A stretch of DNA of 64,000 nucleotides from Micromonospora coriariae (GTDB lineage: Bacteria > Actinomycetota > Actinomycetes > Mycobacteriales > Micromonosporaceae). The translations under genes and the position numbers were made by a program. Below the pieces are notes generated by a model. It worked only from the letters and a program-made list of their open reading frames with translations, was not told the origin of the DNA and did no database searches. Positions 1 through 8,059 of this stretch are shown in pieces. How positions within the stretch are numbered: the stretch's first letter is position 1; each line of letters opens with the position of its first letter. Location of the stretch: assembly GCF_900091455.1 (NCBI RefSeq), contig NZ_LT607412.1:5890001-5954000 (forward strand). The letters run 5' to 3'.

Positions 1-600
1 GAAGTGATGGCTGGCCTTGTGCACCATCAGCCCGCCGGAGACGGCCTTGTCCCGGTGCCAGCGGCGGAAGTAGTCGGCCCCGTGCCGCACGTCGAGCAGC
101 CACTCGAAGTGGACCGAGCCGATCTCGCCGACCGCGCCCTCGGCGAGCAGTCGGCGTACCTGCTCGTGCAGCGGGTTGTAGCGGTAGTTGAAGGCGACCG
201 TCACCCGGCCGCCGGTCTCCGCCACGGCGTCCAGGATCCGCCGGCAGCGCGGCGCGTCCACGGTCATCGGCTTCTCGGTGACGACCTCGCGCCCGGCGCG
301 CAGCGCGGCCACCACGTACTCGTCATGGGTGACGTCCACGCTGGTGACCAGGACGACGTCAACCCGCTCCTTGTCCAGCATGGCCGGAAAGTCGCCGGCC
401 GGGTACGTCGGCACCGGGCGGTGGCCCAGCTCGGTGAGCCAGCGGTTGTGCGCGTCCATCCGGGCCTGGTTGACGTCGGCGAAGGCGACCAGCTCGGTGG
501 TGTCGGCGTGGTCGAGCACCAGGGCCCGGACGAACATCTCCGCCCGCGCTCCGGTGCCCACGACGGCGTACCGGACCCGGCCGTCGGCTGTGGGTGACAT
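1..600 (-). CDS. Gfo/Idh/MocA family oxidoreductase (3' end outside window)
   Basis: The minus strand encodes 200 codons with no stop before the left edge, starting at ATG 600-598. The N-terminus RYAVVGTGARAEMF is a Rossmann nucleotide-binding loop (GxGxxxE/D type). EKPMTVD at about residues 90-96 is the conserved EKP motif of this NAD(P)-dependent sugar dehydrogenase family. It is divergent from a LacI regulator that leads a sugar ABC-transporter operon, so it probably oxidises a sugar or cyclitol taken up by that system. Only the nucleotide-binding domain and the beginning of the substrate domain are visible. The exact substrate cannot be told. The start is supported by the reading frame and by the divergent promoter region just upstream. 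Confidence 0.9.
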   Translation of the reverse strand, partial: MSPTADGRVRYAVVGTGARAEMFVRALVLDHADTTELVAFADVNQARMDAHNRWLTELGHRPVPTYPAGDFPAMLDKERVDVVLVTSVDVTHDEYVVAALRAGREVVTEKPMTVDAPRCRRILDAVAETGGRVTVAFNYRYNPLHEQVRRLLAEGAVGEIGSVHFEWLLDVRHGADYFRRWHRDKAVSGGLMVHKASHHF

Positions 601-621
601 GCGGTCGCCTCCCGGGTGGTC

Positions 622-637
622 CTGCAAAGGTTTGCAG
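622..637. promoter_or_regulatory. Inverted repeat, candidate LacI-family operator 1
   Basis: CTGCAAA and TTTGCAG form a perfect 7-base inverted repeat around GG, 22 bases upstream of the oxidoreductase start. It resembles operators of LacI-family regulators and lies in the divergent region shared with the lacI-type gene. Binding is inferred, not shown. Confidence 0.5.
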
Positions 638-763
638 TGAAGTAATCACGCTCGATCCGATCGCGTCAACGAGGGCGGAACAATCGGCGGTAAATGTCAG
701 TGTTTGCCGGCCTGGAAGTCGCCATCGGGAGTCCTGGCGCAACAGAACCGTAATCGTTCGCCG

Positions 764-792
764 TTGACACTGGAGCAACCGTTTGCATTAAT
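764..792 (+). promoter_or_regulatory. Sigma-70-like promoter of the LacI-led sugar operon
   Basis: TTGACA at 764-769 is a consensus -35. ATTAAT at 787-792 is a 4/6 match to the -10, with 17 bases between them. It points at the LacI-type gene 47 bases downstream and would probably also drive the transporter genes, because only 19 bases separate the regulator from them. Confidence 0.5.
775..786. promoter_or_regulatory. Candidate LacI-family operator 2 inside the promoter spacer
   Basis: GCAACCGTTTGC is an imperfect dyad with the central CG typical of LacI-family operators. It lies between the -35 and -10 of the promoter, a position that would block polymerase. Autoregulation by the downstream regulator is the likely reading. 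Confidence 0.45.
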
Positions 793-838
793 TGGCCCCA
801 CCCACGTGACCGCCGCCACATCGGACGAAGGGGCCGCC

Positions 839-1969
839 GTGCCAGTCACCATCCGGGACGTCGCCCGCGCCTCCGGGGTGCATATCTCCACCGTGTCGCG
901 CACCTTCTCCGCTCCGCACCTGGTCAACCCGGAGACCCGGGTCCGGGTGCTGGCCTGCGCGGAGGACCTGGGCTACCGGCCGAACCGCGCCGCACGGGCC
1001 CTGATCACCGGGCGGACGCACAACATCGGGCTGATCATCGCGGACATCGCGAACCCCTTCTTCCCGCCGCTGATCAAGGCGGCGGAGAGTCAGGCCCGGC
1101 ACCGCGACTACCACGTCTTCGTGGCCGACACCAATGAGGACCCGACCGCCGAGGAGGAGTTGGTCCACGCTCTGGCCAAGCAGGTGGACGGGGTGCTGCT
1201 GTGCAGCCCACGGATGAGCAACAGCCTGATCGAGCAGCTCAGCCGCGAGGTGCCGCTGGTGGTGGTGAACCGCCAGGTCACCGGGCTGCCCTGTGTGCTG
1301 ATGGATGTCGGGCAGGGTGCCCGGGCCGCGATCGAGCACCTGATCGGCCTGGGCCACACCCGCATCGCGCTGCTCGGCGGCCCACGCAGCTCGTGGACCA
1401 ACCGGGAGATGCGCCGGGCCGCCACCACGGCCGCGCGGGCCGGCGGCGCCGAGCTGACGGTGCTCGGCCCGAACGCGCCCACCGAGACCGGTGGGTCCGC
1501 GGTCGCCGAGCAGGTGCGGCGCAGCGGCGTGTCCGGCGTGCTCGCCTACAACGACCTGATGGCGATCGGCCTCATCGAGGGGCTGGACGCGCTCGGGGTC
1601 CGGGTGCCGCAGGAGGTGAGCGTCGTCGGGGTCGACGACATCGCCCTGAGCCGGCTCACCCGCCCCAAACTGACGACGGTGGCCACACCCACCGCGGCCG
1701 CCGGCCGGACGGCCGTCGACATGCTGCTGCAACAGGACACCGAGTCACCGCGCGGTGCGCGGGGGCCCGGTGCCGGCACGGCGCTCGGCGTCCGTCGTAC
1801 CACCGCACAGGTAATGCTCCAGACCGACCTGGTCATCCGCGACTCGACCGGCCCGGGCCCGCGGGCCCGACCGGCACGTCCCCTGGCCGCGCCGCTGGGC
1901 CCGGACCCGCATTGCCCTGCGGGCCCGGGCACCCCGACCACGGCCACCGGTGACGCCGTCGCCTCCTAA
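839..1969 (+). CDS. LacI family transcriptional regulator
   Basis: This 376-residue protein starts at GTG 839, after a GAAGGGG ribosome site. The N-terminal helix-turn-helix reads TIRDVARASGVHISTVSRTF, followed by the hinge helix region NRAARALITGRT, then a periplasmic-binding-protein-like sensor domain to about residue 330. It is the first gene of a sugar-transport operon, so it is presumably the local sugar-responsive repressor. Two candidate operators sit upstream. After the usual LacI C-terminus (LVIRDSTGP) there is an odd proline/glycine-rich tail of roughly 40 residues with no predicted fold. An in-frame extension upstream to 704 exists but would run through the promoter, so it was rejected. 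Confidence 0.93.
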   Translation: MPVTIRDVARASGVHISTVSRTFSAPHLVNPETRVRVLACAEDLGYRPNRAARALITGRTHNIGLIIADIANPFFPPLIKAAESQARHRDYHVFVADTNEDPTAEEELVHALAKQVDGVLLCSPRMSNSLIEQLSREVPLVVVNRQVTGLPCVLMDVGQGARAAIEHLIGLGHTRIALLGGPRSSWTNREMRRAATTAARAGGAELTVLGPNAPTETGGSAVAEQVRRSGVSGVLAYNDLMAIGLIEGLDALGVRVPQEVSVVGVDDIALSRLTRPKLTTVATPTAAAGRTAVDMLLQQDTESPRGARGPGAGTALGVRRTTAQVMLQTDLVIRDSTGPGPRARPARPLAAPLGPDPHCPAGPGTPTTATGDAVAS

Positions 1970-1988
1970 TGCCGAGGAGTGAGCGCAC

Positions 1989-3338
1989 ATGCACCCCGCA
2001 ACGCCCCCCACCGCCAGCGCGCCCGTCGGGCGCACCCACCGTACTCCGCTGCCCCGGCGGCGGCTGTTGCGCGGCCTGCTCGCCGCGACGGTCGCCGCGC
2101 CACTGCTGTTCGGCGCCGTGGCCTGCGGCGGAGACGACGGCACTGCCGCCGATCCAAACGCCCCGGTCAAGCTCTCCATCTTCTGGTGGGGCGGTGACGC
2201 CCGGGCCAAGCTGACCGAGGACGCCCTGGCCCTTTACACCAAGAAGCACCCGAACGTGACTTTCGAGAAGACCTGGCAGGCCAACCAGGGCTACTTCGAC
2301 AAGCTGGCGACGCTCACCGCCGGCGGAAACCCGCCCGACCTGTTCCAGATCGACGACAACTACCTGGCCGAGTACGCGGCCCGCAACACCACGCTCGACC
2401 TGACGTCCTACCAGAAGTCCGGGAAGCTGGACACGTCGAAGTTCCCCGAGAGCCTCTGGCAGTACGGCGTCGTCGACGGCAAGCTCGCCGGCCTGGCCTC
2501 CGGGGAGAACACCCAGGGCCTCGTCTACAACAAGACGCTGCTGACCAGGCACGGCCTGCCCGAACCCACCACCGGAATGACCTGGGAGCAGCACATCGCC
2601 TGGGCCGAGCAGGTCACCGCCAAGACCAAGGTGCCCGGCACCCAGGACCCGAGCGCCGACTACAAGGCGTTCTGGGTCTGGCTGCGCCAGCAGGGCAAGG
2701 ACCTGTACAAGGGCAAGGAGTTGGGCTTCACCGCCGAGGACGTGACCAAGTGGTTCGAGCTGTGGAAGGGCGCCCGGGACCGCAGGGCGACGCCGACCGC
2801 CGACGTGATCCACGAGGGCAACTCCAGCGACATCACCAAGCAGCTGGTGGTGACCGGCAAGTCGGCGACCTCCTGGGTCTGGGCCAACCAGATGCCCGAC
2901 CTGAAGAAGAACACCAAGGACGAGCTGGGCGTGATCGCCTACCCCGGTGACCCGAGCGCGCAGTGGGCCCGGGCCTCGATGTACTGGTCGGTGTTCAAGG
3001 GCAGCAAGAACAAGGACGTCGCGGTCGACGTGATCAACTTCCTGAACAACGACCAGGAGGCGGTCAAGCTGCTCGGCACCGACCGGGGCCTGCCGTCCAA
3101 CCAGGACCTGCGCCGGGTGGTCAGCGACGACACCACCGACCCGGCGATGAAGCAGTCCATCGCGGTCGAGGCCGAGCTGACCCAGAAGTTCGGCAAGGCC
3201 CCGCAGGTGCCGATCAAGGGGCACAGCAAGGTCCGCTCGGAGCTGATCAAGGCCGCCGAGAACGCCCAGTACGGCCGGGCCACCCCCGCCGCGGCCGCCG
3301 CCCAGTTCATCGAGGCGTGCAAGGCCGCCATCGCCTGA
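1989..3338 (+). CDS. Sugar ABC transporter substrate-binding lipoprotein (family 1)
   Basis: The 449-residue protein has a twin-arginine-like basic start (PRRRLLRG), a hydrophobic stretch and a lipobox GAVACGG with Cys about residue 46, so it is an exported lipoprotein. The mature part has the family 1 extracellular solute-binding layout, with SIFWWGGDAR at its first strand and conserved GNPPDLFQIDD and GLVYNK segments. It captures a sugar for the two permeases that follow. It starts at ATG 1989, 19 bases after the LacI-type gene. The operon has no ATPase gene; as is usual in actinobacteria, a shared MsiK-type ATPase elsewhere is the likely energiser (inference). Confidence 0.93.
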   Translation: MHPATPPTASAPVGRTHRTPLPRRRLLRGLLAATVAAPLLFGAVACGGDDGTAADPNAPVKLSIFWWGGDARAKLTEDALALYTKKHPNVTFEKTWQANQGYFDKLATLTAGGNPPDLFQIDDNYLAEYAARNTTLDLTSYQKSGKLDTSKFPESLWQYGVVDGKLAGLASGENTQGLVYNKTLLTRHGLPEPTTGMTWEQHIAWAEQVTAKTKVPGTQDPSADYKAFWVWLRQQGKDLYKGKELGFTAEDVTKWFELWKGARDRRATPTADVIHEGNSSDITKQLVVTGKSATSWVWANQMPDLKKNTKDELGVIAYPGDPSAQWARASMYWSVFKGSKNKDVAVDVINFLNNDQEAVKLLGTDRGLPSNQDLRRVVSDDTTDPAMKQSIAVEAELTQKFGKAPQVPIKGHSKVRSELIKAAENAQYGRATPAAAAAQFIEACKAAIA

Positions 3339-3369
3339 CCGCCGCACCAGGCGAGGAGAGGAGCTGTTC

Positions 3370-4353
3370 GTGGCGTTGACCACGGCGCCCGACCCGACCC
3401 GACCTGATCCCGGCTCCGTCCGGGCCCGCGCCGACCGGCGCGGGCCCGGACGCGCCCGGCACAGCGAAGGTCTGGCGGGGTACGTCTTCCTGTCGCCGTG
3501 GCTCATCGGCCTGATGGGTGTCACGGCGATCCCGATGCTGCTGTCGCTCTACCTGAGCTTCACCAACTACGACATCCTCACCCCCTTCTCCGAGGTGCAG
3601 TGGGTGGGGCTGGCCAACTACGAGCGGATGTTCACCGCCGACCCGTCGTACTGGCACGCGGTGCGGGTCACCCTCACCTTCGCGCTGATCGCCGTACCGC
3701 TGAAACTGGCCGCGGCGCTCGGCGTGGCGCTGCTGCTCAACCGCGCGTGGCGGGGGGTCGGGCTGTTCCGCGGGCTGTTCTACCTGCCGTCGCTGCTCGG
3801 CGGCAGCGTCGCGCTGGCCATCGTCTGGGTCAACATGTTCAACCGCGACGGCGCGTTCAACTCGCTGCTCAGCCTCTTCGGCATCCAGGGCAAGCCCTGG
3901 GTCAACGACCCGGACTGGGCACTGGAGACGCTGATGGTGCTGGCCATCTGGCAGTTCGGCGCGCCGATGGTGATCTTCCTGGCCGGGCTCAAGCAGGTGC
4001 CCACCGAGCTGTACGAGGCCGCGTCGGTCGACGGCGCCGGCCGGTTCCGCCAGTTCCGCAACGTCACCCTGCCGATGCTCTCCCCGGTGATCTTCTTCAA
4101 CCTGGTGCTGGAGACGATCAACGGCTTCCAGGGCTTCACCGCCGCGTTCGTGCTCAGCAACGGCACCGGCGGCCCGGTCGACTCCACCCTGATGTACACG
4201 CTGAACCTCTACATCACCGGCTTCACCGACCTCGAGATGGGCTACGCCTCGGCGATGGCCTGGGTGTTCCTGCTCGCCATCGCGGTGATCACCGCGATCT
4301 TCTTCAGCACCGGGCGGTTCTGGGTGCACTACTCCGACGGGGAGGACCGGTGA
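3370..4353 (+). CDS. Sugar ABC transporter permease (MalF/UgpA type)
   Basis: The 327-residue integral membrane protein has about six transmembrane segments and the binding-protein-dependent transport EAA motif, seen as EAASVDGAGRFRQFRNVTLP near residues 217-236. It forms half of the channel with the next permease. The start is GTG 3370, preceded by AGGAGAGGAG. A basic, proline-rich N-terminal tail of about 35 residues precedes the first membrane helix. The stop overlaps the next start (GTGA), indicating translational coupling. Confidence 0.95.
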   Translation: MALTTAPDPTRPDPGSVRARADRRGPGRARHSEGLAGYVFLSPWLIGLMGVTAIPMLLSLYLSFTNYDILTPFSEVQWVGLANYERMFTADPSYWHAVRVTLTFALIAVPLKLAAALGVALLLNRAWRGVGLFRGLFYLPSLLGGSVALAIVWVNMFNRDGAFNSLLSLFGIQGKPWVNDPDWALETLMVLAIWQFGAPMVIFLAGLKQVPTELYEAASVDGAGRFRQFRNVTLPMLSPVIFFNLVLETINGFQGFTAAFVLSNGTGGPVDSTLMYTLNLYITGFTDLEMGYASAMAWVFLLAIAVITAIFFSTGRFWVHYSDGEDR

Positions 4354-5252
4354 CAGCGACGGTGACCCCGACGGCCGGCGTACCGACCGGGCCGGCGCCG
4401 ATCGCGCGCCGCCGCACCGGCTGGCGGTCGCTGCTGCGGCTGCTGATCCTGGTGGCGATCGTCGCCGTGGTGCTCTACCCGTTGATCTGGATGGTGGGCA
4501 CCTCGGTGAAGTCCCAGGAGGAGATCGTCAACAACGTCGGACTGCTGCCGGAGCGGTTCACCCCGGGCAACTACACCGCCGGGTGGACCAACTTCGACGT
4601 CAGCTTCGGCCGGTTCTTCCTCAACAGCGCGATGGTCAGCCTGCTCACCGTCGTCGGCAACGGGATCTCCTGCCTGCTGGCCGCGTACGCCTTCGCCCGG
4701 CTGCGGTTCCGGCTGCGCGGCATGTGGTTCGCCGTCATGATCGGCACGCTGCTGCTGCCCCAACACGTGCTGATCGTGCCGCAGTACATCCTGTTCCGAA
4801 CGCTGGGGCTGGTCGGCGGCGAGTGGCCGTACCTGCCGCTGCTGATCCCGCAGTTCCTGGCCACCGAGGCGTTCTTCGTCTTCCTGATGGTGCAGTTCAT
4901 GCGGGGCGTCCCGCGCGAGCTGGACGAGGCGGCGCGGATCGACGGCGCCGGCCCGTACGGCATCTTCCGGCACATCATCCTGCCGCTGAGCCGTCCCGCG
5001 CTGGTCACCACCGCGATCTTCTCGTTCATCTGGACCTGGAACGACTTCTTCCGGCAGTTGGTCTTCCTGTCCCAACTGGAGGACTACACCGTGCCGGTCG
5101 CGTTGACCCTGTTCATCGACTCGACCAGCCAGAGCGCGGTCGGACCGATGTTCGCCATGTCGGTGCTGTCGCTGCTGCCGGTCTTTCTGTTCTTCGTCGC
5201 GTTCCAGCGGATGCTCGTCGAGGGGATCAACACCAGTGGCATCAAGGGCTGA
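4350..5252 (+). CDS. Sugar ABC transporter permease (MalG/UgpE type)
   Basis: This 300-residue membrane protein begins at GTG 4350, overlapping the previous stop by four bases. It shows six or so transmembrane helices and the EAA loop DEAARIDGAGPYGIFRHIIL at about residues 191-210, through which the ATPase couples. It pairs with the preceding permease and the upstream lipoprotein to import an unidentified sugar. Its end overlaps the next ORF by 17 bases. Confidence 0.95.
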   Translation: MTATVTPTAGVPTGPAPIARRRTGWRSLLRLLILVAIVAVVLYPLIWMVGTSVKSQEEIVNNVGLLPERFTPGNYTAGWTNFDVSFGRFFLNSAMVSLLTVVGNGISCLLAAYAFARLRFRLRGMWFAVMIGTLLLPQHVLIVPQYILFRTLGLVGGEWPYLPLLIPQFLATEAFFVFLMVQFMRGVPRELDEAARIDGAGPYGIFRHIILPLSRPALVTTAIFSFIWTWNDFFRQLVFLSQLEDYTVPVALTLFIDSTSQSAVGPMFAMSVLSLLPVFLFFVAFQRMLVEGINTSGIKG

Positions 5253-5865
5253 GCGGGCGGACACCGCCGGGCGGCGGGACTGGCGCGACGTCCTCCGGGA
5301 CGCCACCGACCTGGCGCTGCTCGGCATCCTGCTGGTGCTGGCGGCGGCACCTCTGCTGACCGCCGCCGCGGCGACGGGCACGGCCAGTGCGGCGGTGCGC
5401 GACTGGACCCGTACCGGCACGTGGCCGACGGCGCGGACGACCCTGCGCCGATTCGGCCGGTCGGTGCTGCCCGGTGTGCCGGTCAGCCTGCTCGCGCTCG
5501 CCGTGGCCGGGCTGCTCGCCGCCGACCTGGCGGCGCTGGCCACCGGCCGGGTGCCGGGCGGCCCGCCGGCGCTGCTGGTGACCGCGCTGGTCGCGGCCGG
5601 CCTGGCCGGGTACGCCGGGCTGGTCGTCGTCGAGGCGGGCGGCAACGGGGGCGGGCGGTGGCGGGCCGCGGCCCGTTCCGCCGCCCGCGCCTGCCTCGAC
5701 GCGCCCATCCGCTGGGCCGCGCTCACCGGGGTGACCGCGCTGGCCGGGCTGCTCGCCGTCCTGATCACTCCGGTCGCGGTGCCGATCCTCGCCGGCTACA
5801 CCGTGGCCGCCCTGCACGCCGTCGCCGGCCGTCGGCCGGTTCCCGCCCATCCGGAGCTGCCGTGA
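5236..5865 (+). CDS. DUF624-like membrane protein
   Basis: The 209-residue protein starts at GTG 5236 inside the end of the preceding permease gene. It has about four to five alanine/leucine-rich transmembrane segments. In position and layout it resembles the DUF624 (YesL-like) proteins often found right after sugar ABC permease genes; the family assignment is tentative. Its role in uptake is unknown. It overlaps the following gene by four bases, so it belongs to the same operon. Confidence 0.6.
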   Translation: MASRAERADTAGRRDWRDVLRDATDLALLGILLVLAAAPLLTAAAATGTASAAVRDWTRTGTWPTARTTLRRFGRSVLPGVPVSLLALAVAGLLAADLAALATGRVPGGPPALLVTALVAAGLAGYAGLVVVEAGGNGGGRWRAAARSAARACLDAPIRWAALTGVTALAGLLAVLITPVAVPILAGYTVAALHAVAGRRPVPAHPELP

Positions 5866-6749
5866 GCGGCGGGCAGGATCCCGCACGGCTGGTGGTCGAC
5901 GGGACGGAGGTGGCCCGGTACGTGGTCGACCCGGTGCTGGACGCGCGGCACGGGCCCCGGCCGTACCTGCACCCGGTGCGTACCCTCGGCGGCACTGTCG
6001 TCACCGACGCGCTGCCCGCCGACCACGTGTGGCACCTCGGCGCCTCCCTCGCGGTGCAGGACGTCGACGGCAGCAACCTGTGGGGTGGGCGCACCTACGT
6101 GCGCGACGTCGGCTACACCTGGCGCGACGACCACGGGCGGATCGCGCACACCGGCTGGTCGGAGCGGGCCGCCGACCGGCTGGCACACCGGCTTGAGTGG
6201 CGCGACCCGCAGGGGGCGGTGCTGCTCACCGAGCGCCGCCGGCTCACCGCCGTCCCGCTGACCGGGGACGGTCCGAGCGGCGCCGTGTCGGCCTGGCGGC
6301 TGGAACTGGACTACACCCTGCGCGCCCCGGCCGGGCGGGACGTGCGGCTGGGCAGCCCGGCCACCAACGGCCGCCCCGACGGGGCCGGCTACGGCGGGTT
6401 CTTCTGGCGTGCGATCTCGGCCGGGCCCGCGTCGGTGTTCAGTGCCTCGGCGACGGGGGAGACGGCGGTCAACGGGTCCGCCGAGCCGTGGGTCGCGCTG
6501 CGCGGCATCGGGCCGGACGGCCGGGCGTACACCCTGGTCTTCGCTGGTCTCGGCGACGGCGACAGGTGGTTCACGCGGACCGCTATGTATCCGGGTGTGG
6601 GGGTGGCGTTCGCGTTCGAACGTCCGGTCACCATCGCGGCCGGCACCGAGCGGCGCGGCCGACACCGCGTGGTGATCGCCGACGGGGCCCTGAACCACGT
6701 CACCACCGCGACCCTGGCCGCCGCGGCCCTCGCCGCCTCCGCGCGTTGA
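5862..6749 (+). CDS. DUF6807 (PmoA-like) family protein
   Basis: The 295-residue protein starts at GTG 5862 (GTGA overlap). Segments such as PYLHPVRTLGG, DHVWHLGASLAVQDVDG and GGRTYVRD, and a C-terminal GDRWFTRTAMYPGV, match the DUF6807 family, which carries the historical label 'methane oxygenase PmoA' although it is unrelated to membrane methane monooxygenase. These soluble beta-rich proteins commonly sit with Gfo/Idh dehydrogenases and sugar transporters, as here. They are presumed to act on a carbohydrate or its lactone, but no reaction can be assigned from this sequence. This is the last gene of the operon; a stem-loop follows. Confidence 0.8.
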   Translation: MSGGQDPARLVVDGTEVARYVVDPVLDARHGPRPYLHPVRTLGGTVVTDALPADHVWHLGASLAVQDVDGSNLWGGRTYVRDVGYTWRDDHGRIAHTGWSERAADRLAHRLEWRDPQGAVLLTERRRLTAVPLTGDGPSGAVSAWRLELDYTLRAPAGRDVRLGSPATNGRPDGAGYGGFFWRAISAGPASVFSASATGETAVNGSAEPWVALRGIGPDGRAYTLVFAGLGDGDRWFTRTAMYPGVGVAFAFERPVTIAAGTERRGRHRVVIADGALNHVTTATLAAAALAASAR

Positions 6750-6750
6750 C

Positions 6751-6799
6751 CATGAGGTTGTTGCCACGACACGCCGGGTGGAGTGGCGACAACTTCATG
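6751..6799. terminator. Bidirectional stem-loop between converging operons
   Basis: Arms 6751-6767 and 6783-6799 form a 17-base-pair stem with two G-T wobbles and a 15-base loop. It lies exactly between the sugar operon stop (6749) and the end of the minus-strand eCIS operon (6801). It has no U-tract. It may be a dispersed repeat reused as a terminator. Confidence 0.6.
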
Positions 6800-6800
6800 A

Positions 6801-7577
6801 TCACCGGGACGCGGGGTCACCGGCCCCTGTGGGCAGCGCGGCGGTCACCCGGACGGCCTTGACGATCGCCGGGATCGACCCGATCAGCAGCACCAGCCCC
6901 CAGATGATGGCGACCACCGCGAAGACCAGCGCCGCCACGTCGTCGACGATGCTGACCAGGATCACCGGCACCAGGTTGTGCAGGAACTCCAGCACGACCG
7001 TGCACAGCAGGGTGGTGAGGATCAGCAGGACGAGGCCCTTGTTCTGCAGGAAGCGCGGCTGGGCCAGCACCAGCAGCCCGGCCCAGACGAGCTTGAGCAG
7101 CAGCACCAACCCCAACAGCACCGCCGCCTCGCCGACCGGAAAGAACCCCCACAGCGCCAGGTAGGCCAGCGTGCCGAACGGGGCGGCCAGGAACAGCGAC
7201 ACCATGATCATCAGTTCCACGAACGCGATGATCAGCGCGATCAGCCCGACGATGATCAGGATGATCGAGAAGATCAGGCTGGCGACACCCTGCACCCGGC
7301 CCTGAATCCGTTCGGGCAGCAGCATTCCCAGGCAGAACAGCCCGGTGCTCCAGACCGCCACCGCGTCGATCAACGCCAGGTAGCCGGTGCCCCGGCCGGA
7401 CGGTTCGCTGACCCCGGACACGTCGTCGAGCTCGACGTCCAGCGCGCCGGCGCTGTCCGACAGCGCCGCGCTGGCGTCGGCGCCCCCGAGCAGCAGCCCG
7501 GCGCCCAGCTCCACCCCGATCGCCAGGACGATCGCGAGCATCGCCAGCAGCAGGAACGGCTTGCGCAGCTCACCCAC
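6801..7577 (-). CDS. Polytopic membrane protein at the distal end of the eCIS operon
   Basis: This 258-residue protein is not recognised beyond being membrane-embedded. A first hydrophobic helix (residues 8-31) is followed by an acidic extracytoplasmic stretch, then about six more hydrophobic segments, one extremely rich in isoleucine (IFSIILIIVGLIALIIAF). It starts at GTG 7577 behind GAGAGGAAGG. It lies 20 bases after the preceding gene, so it is probably cotranscribed with the injection-system genes. It could be an accessory membrane component or an unrelated rider at the operon end; nothing visible decides this. Confidence 0.65.
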   Translation of the reverse strand: MGELRKPFLLLAMLAIVLAIGVELGAGLLLGGADASAALSDSAGALDVELDDVSGVSEPSGRGTGYLALIDAVAVWSTGLFCLGMLLPERIQGRVQGVASLIFSIILIIVGLIALIIAFVELMIMVSLFLAAPFGTLAYLALWGFFPVGEAAVLLGLVLLLKLVWAGLLVLAQPRFLQNKGLVLLILTTLLCTVVLEFLHNLVPVILVSIVDDVAALVFAVVAIIWGLVLLIGSIPAIVKAVRVTAALPTGAGDPASR

Positions 7578-7597
7578 GTCGGCACCTTCCTCTCGGG

Positions 7598-8059
7598 TCA
7601 GGACGCGGCCACGGTGACCGTGCAGCCACCCAGACCGGGGCAGATCACGGCCACCTCGGTGGCCTCGTCGACGGCGACCTTCGCCACCGCGCCGGTGCCG
7701 TCCGACGCCGGCTCGACCTCGTCGCGGATGGTGAGGTCCGCGTCGCCGGGCGCCGGGGCGACGACAGTGAACGGCCGCGCGCTGCGCAGTACCAGGGTGC
7801 GCAGCCCGCCCGGATCGGCGACCCGCACCAGACAGCTGCCGGAGAAGACCAGCCGGCCGGTCTGCTCGGCGCAGTCGGCGCTGACCGTGGCCGGGTCCAC
7901 CGCGGAACGCTCGCCGCCCAGCGCACCCAGCCGGTCGACCAGCCCGTGCCGGGCCCCCGGATCACCCCGCTCGTCGCGGCCGGTGCCGACCGCGCCCGCG
8001 AACAGCGCCACCAGCAGGACGGCGAGCAGCCCCAGCAGGGCCTTCTGCCGCCCGCTCAT
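7598..8059 (-). CDS. Hypothetical single-pass membrane/exported protein
   Basis: The 153-residue product has an N-terminal hydrophobic helix (LLGLLAVLLVALFAGAVG) after a short basic segment, followed by a predicted outside domain with four cysteines, two in each half, that could form disulfides. There is no lipobox. The start ATG overlaps the preceding stop by four bases, so it is translated together with the larger membrane protein upstream. No family was recognised. Confidence 0.65.
   Translation of the reverse strand: MSGRQKALLGLLAVLLVALFAGAVGTGRDERGDPGARHGLVDRLGALGGERSAVDPATVSADCAEQTGRLVFSGSCLVRVADPGGLRTLVLRSARPFTVVAPAPGDADLTIRDEVEPASDGTGAVAKVAVDEATEVAVICPGLGGCTVTVAAS

Noticed and set aside
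704..838. Upstream extension of the LacI-type gene
   Set aside because: It would place the promoter, operator and spacer inside the coding sequence; the HTH begins right after GTG 839.
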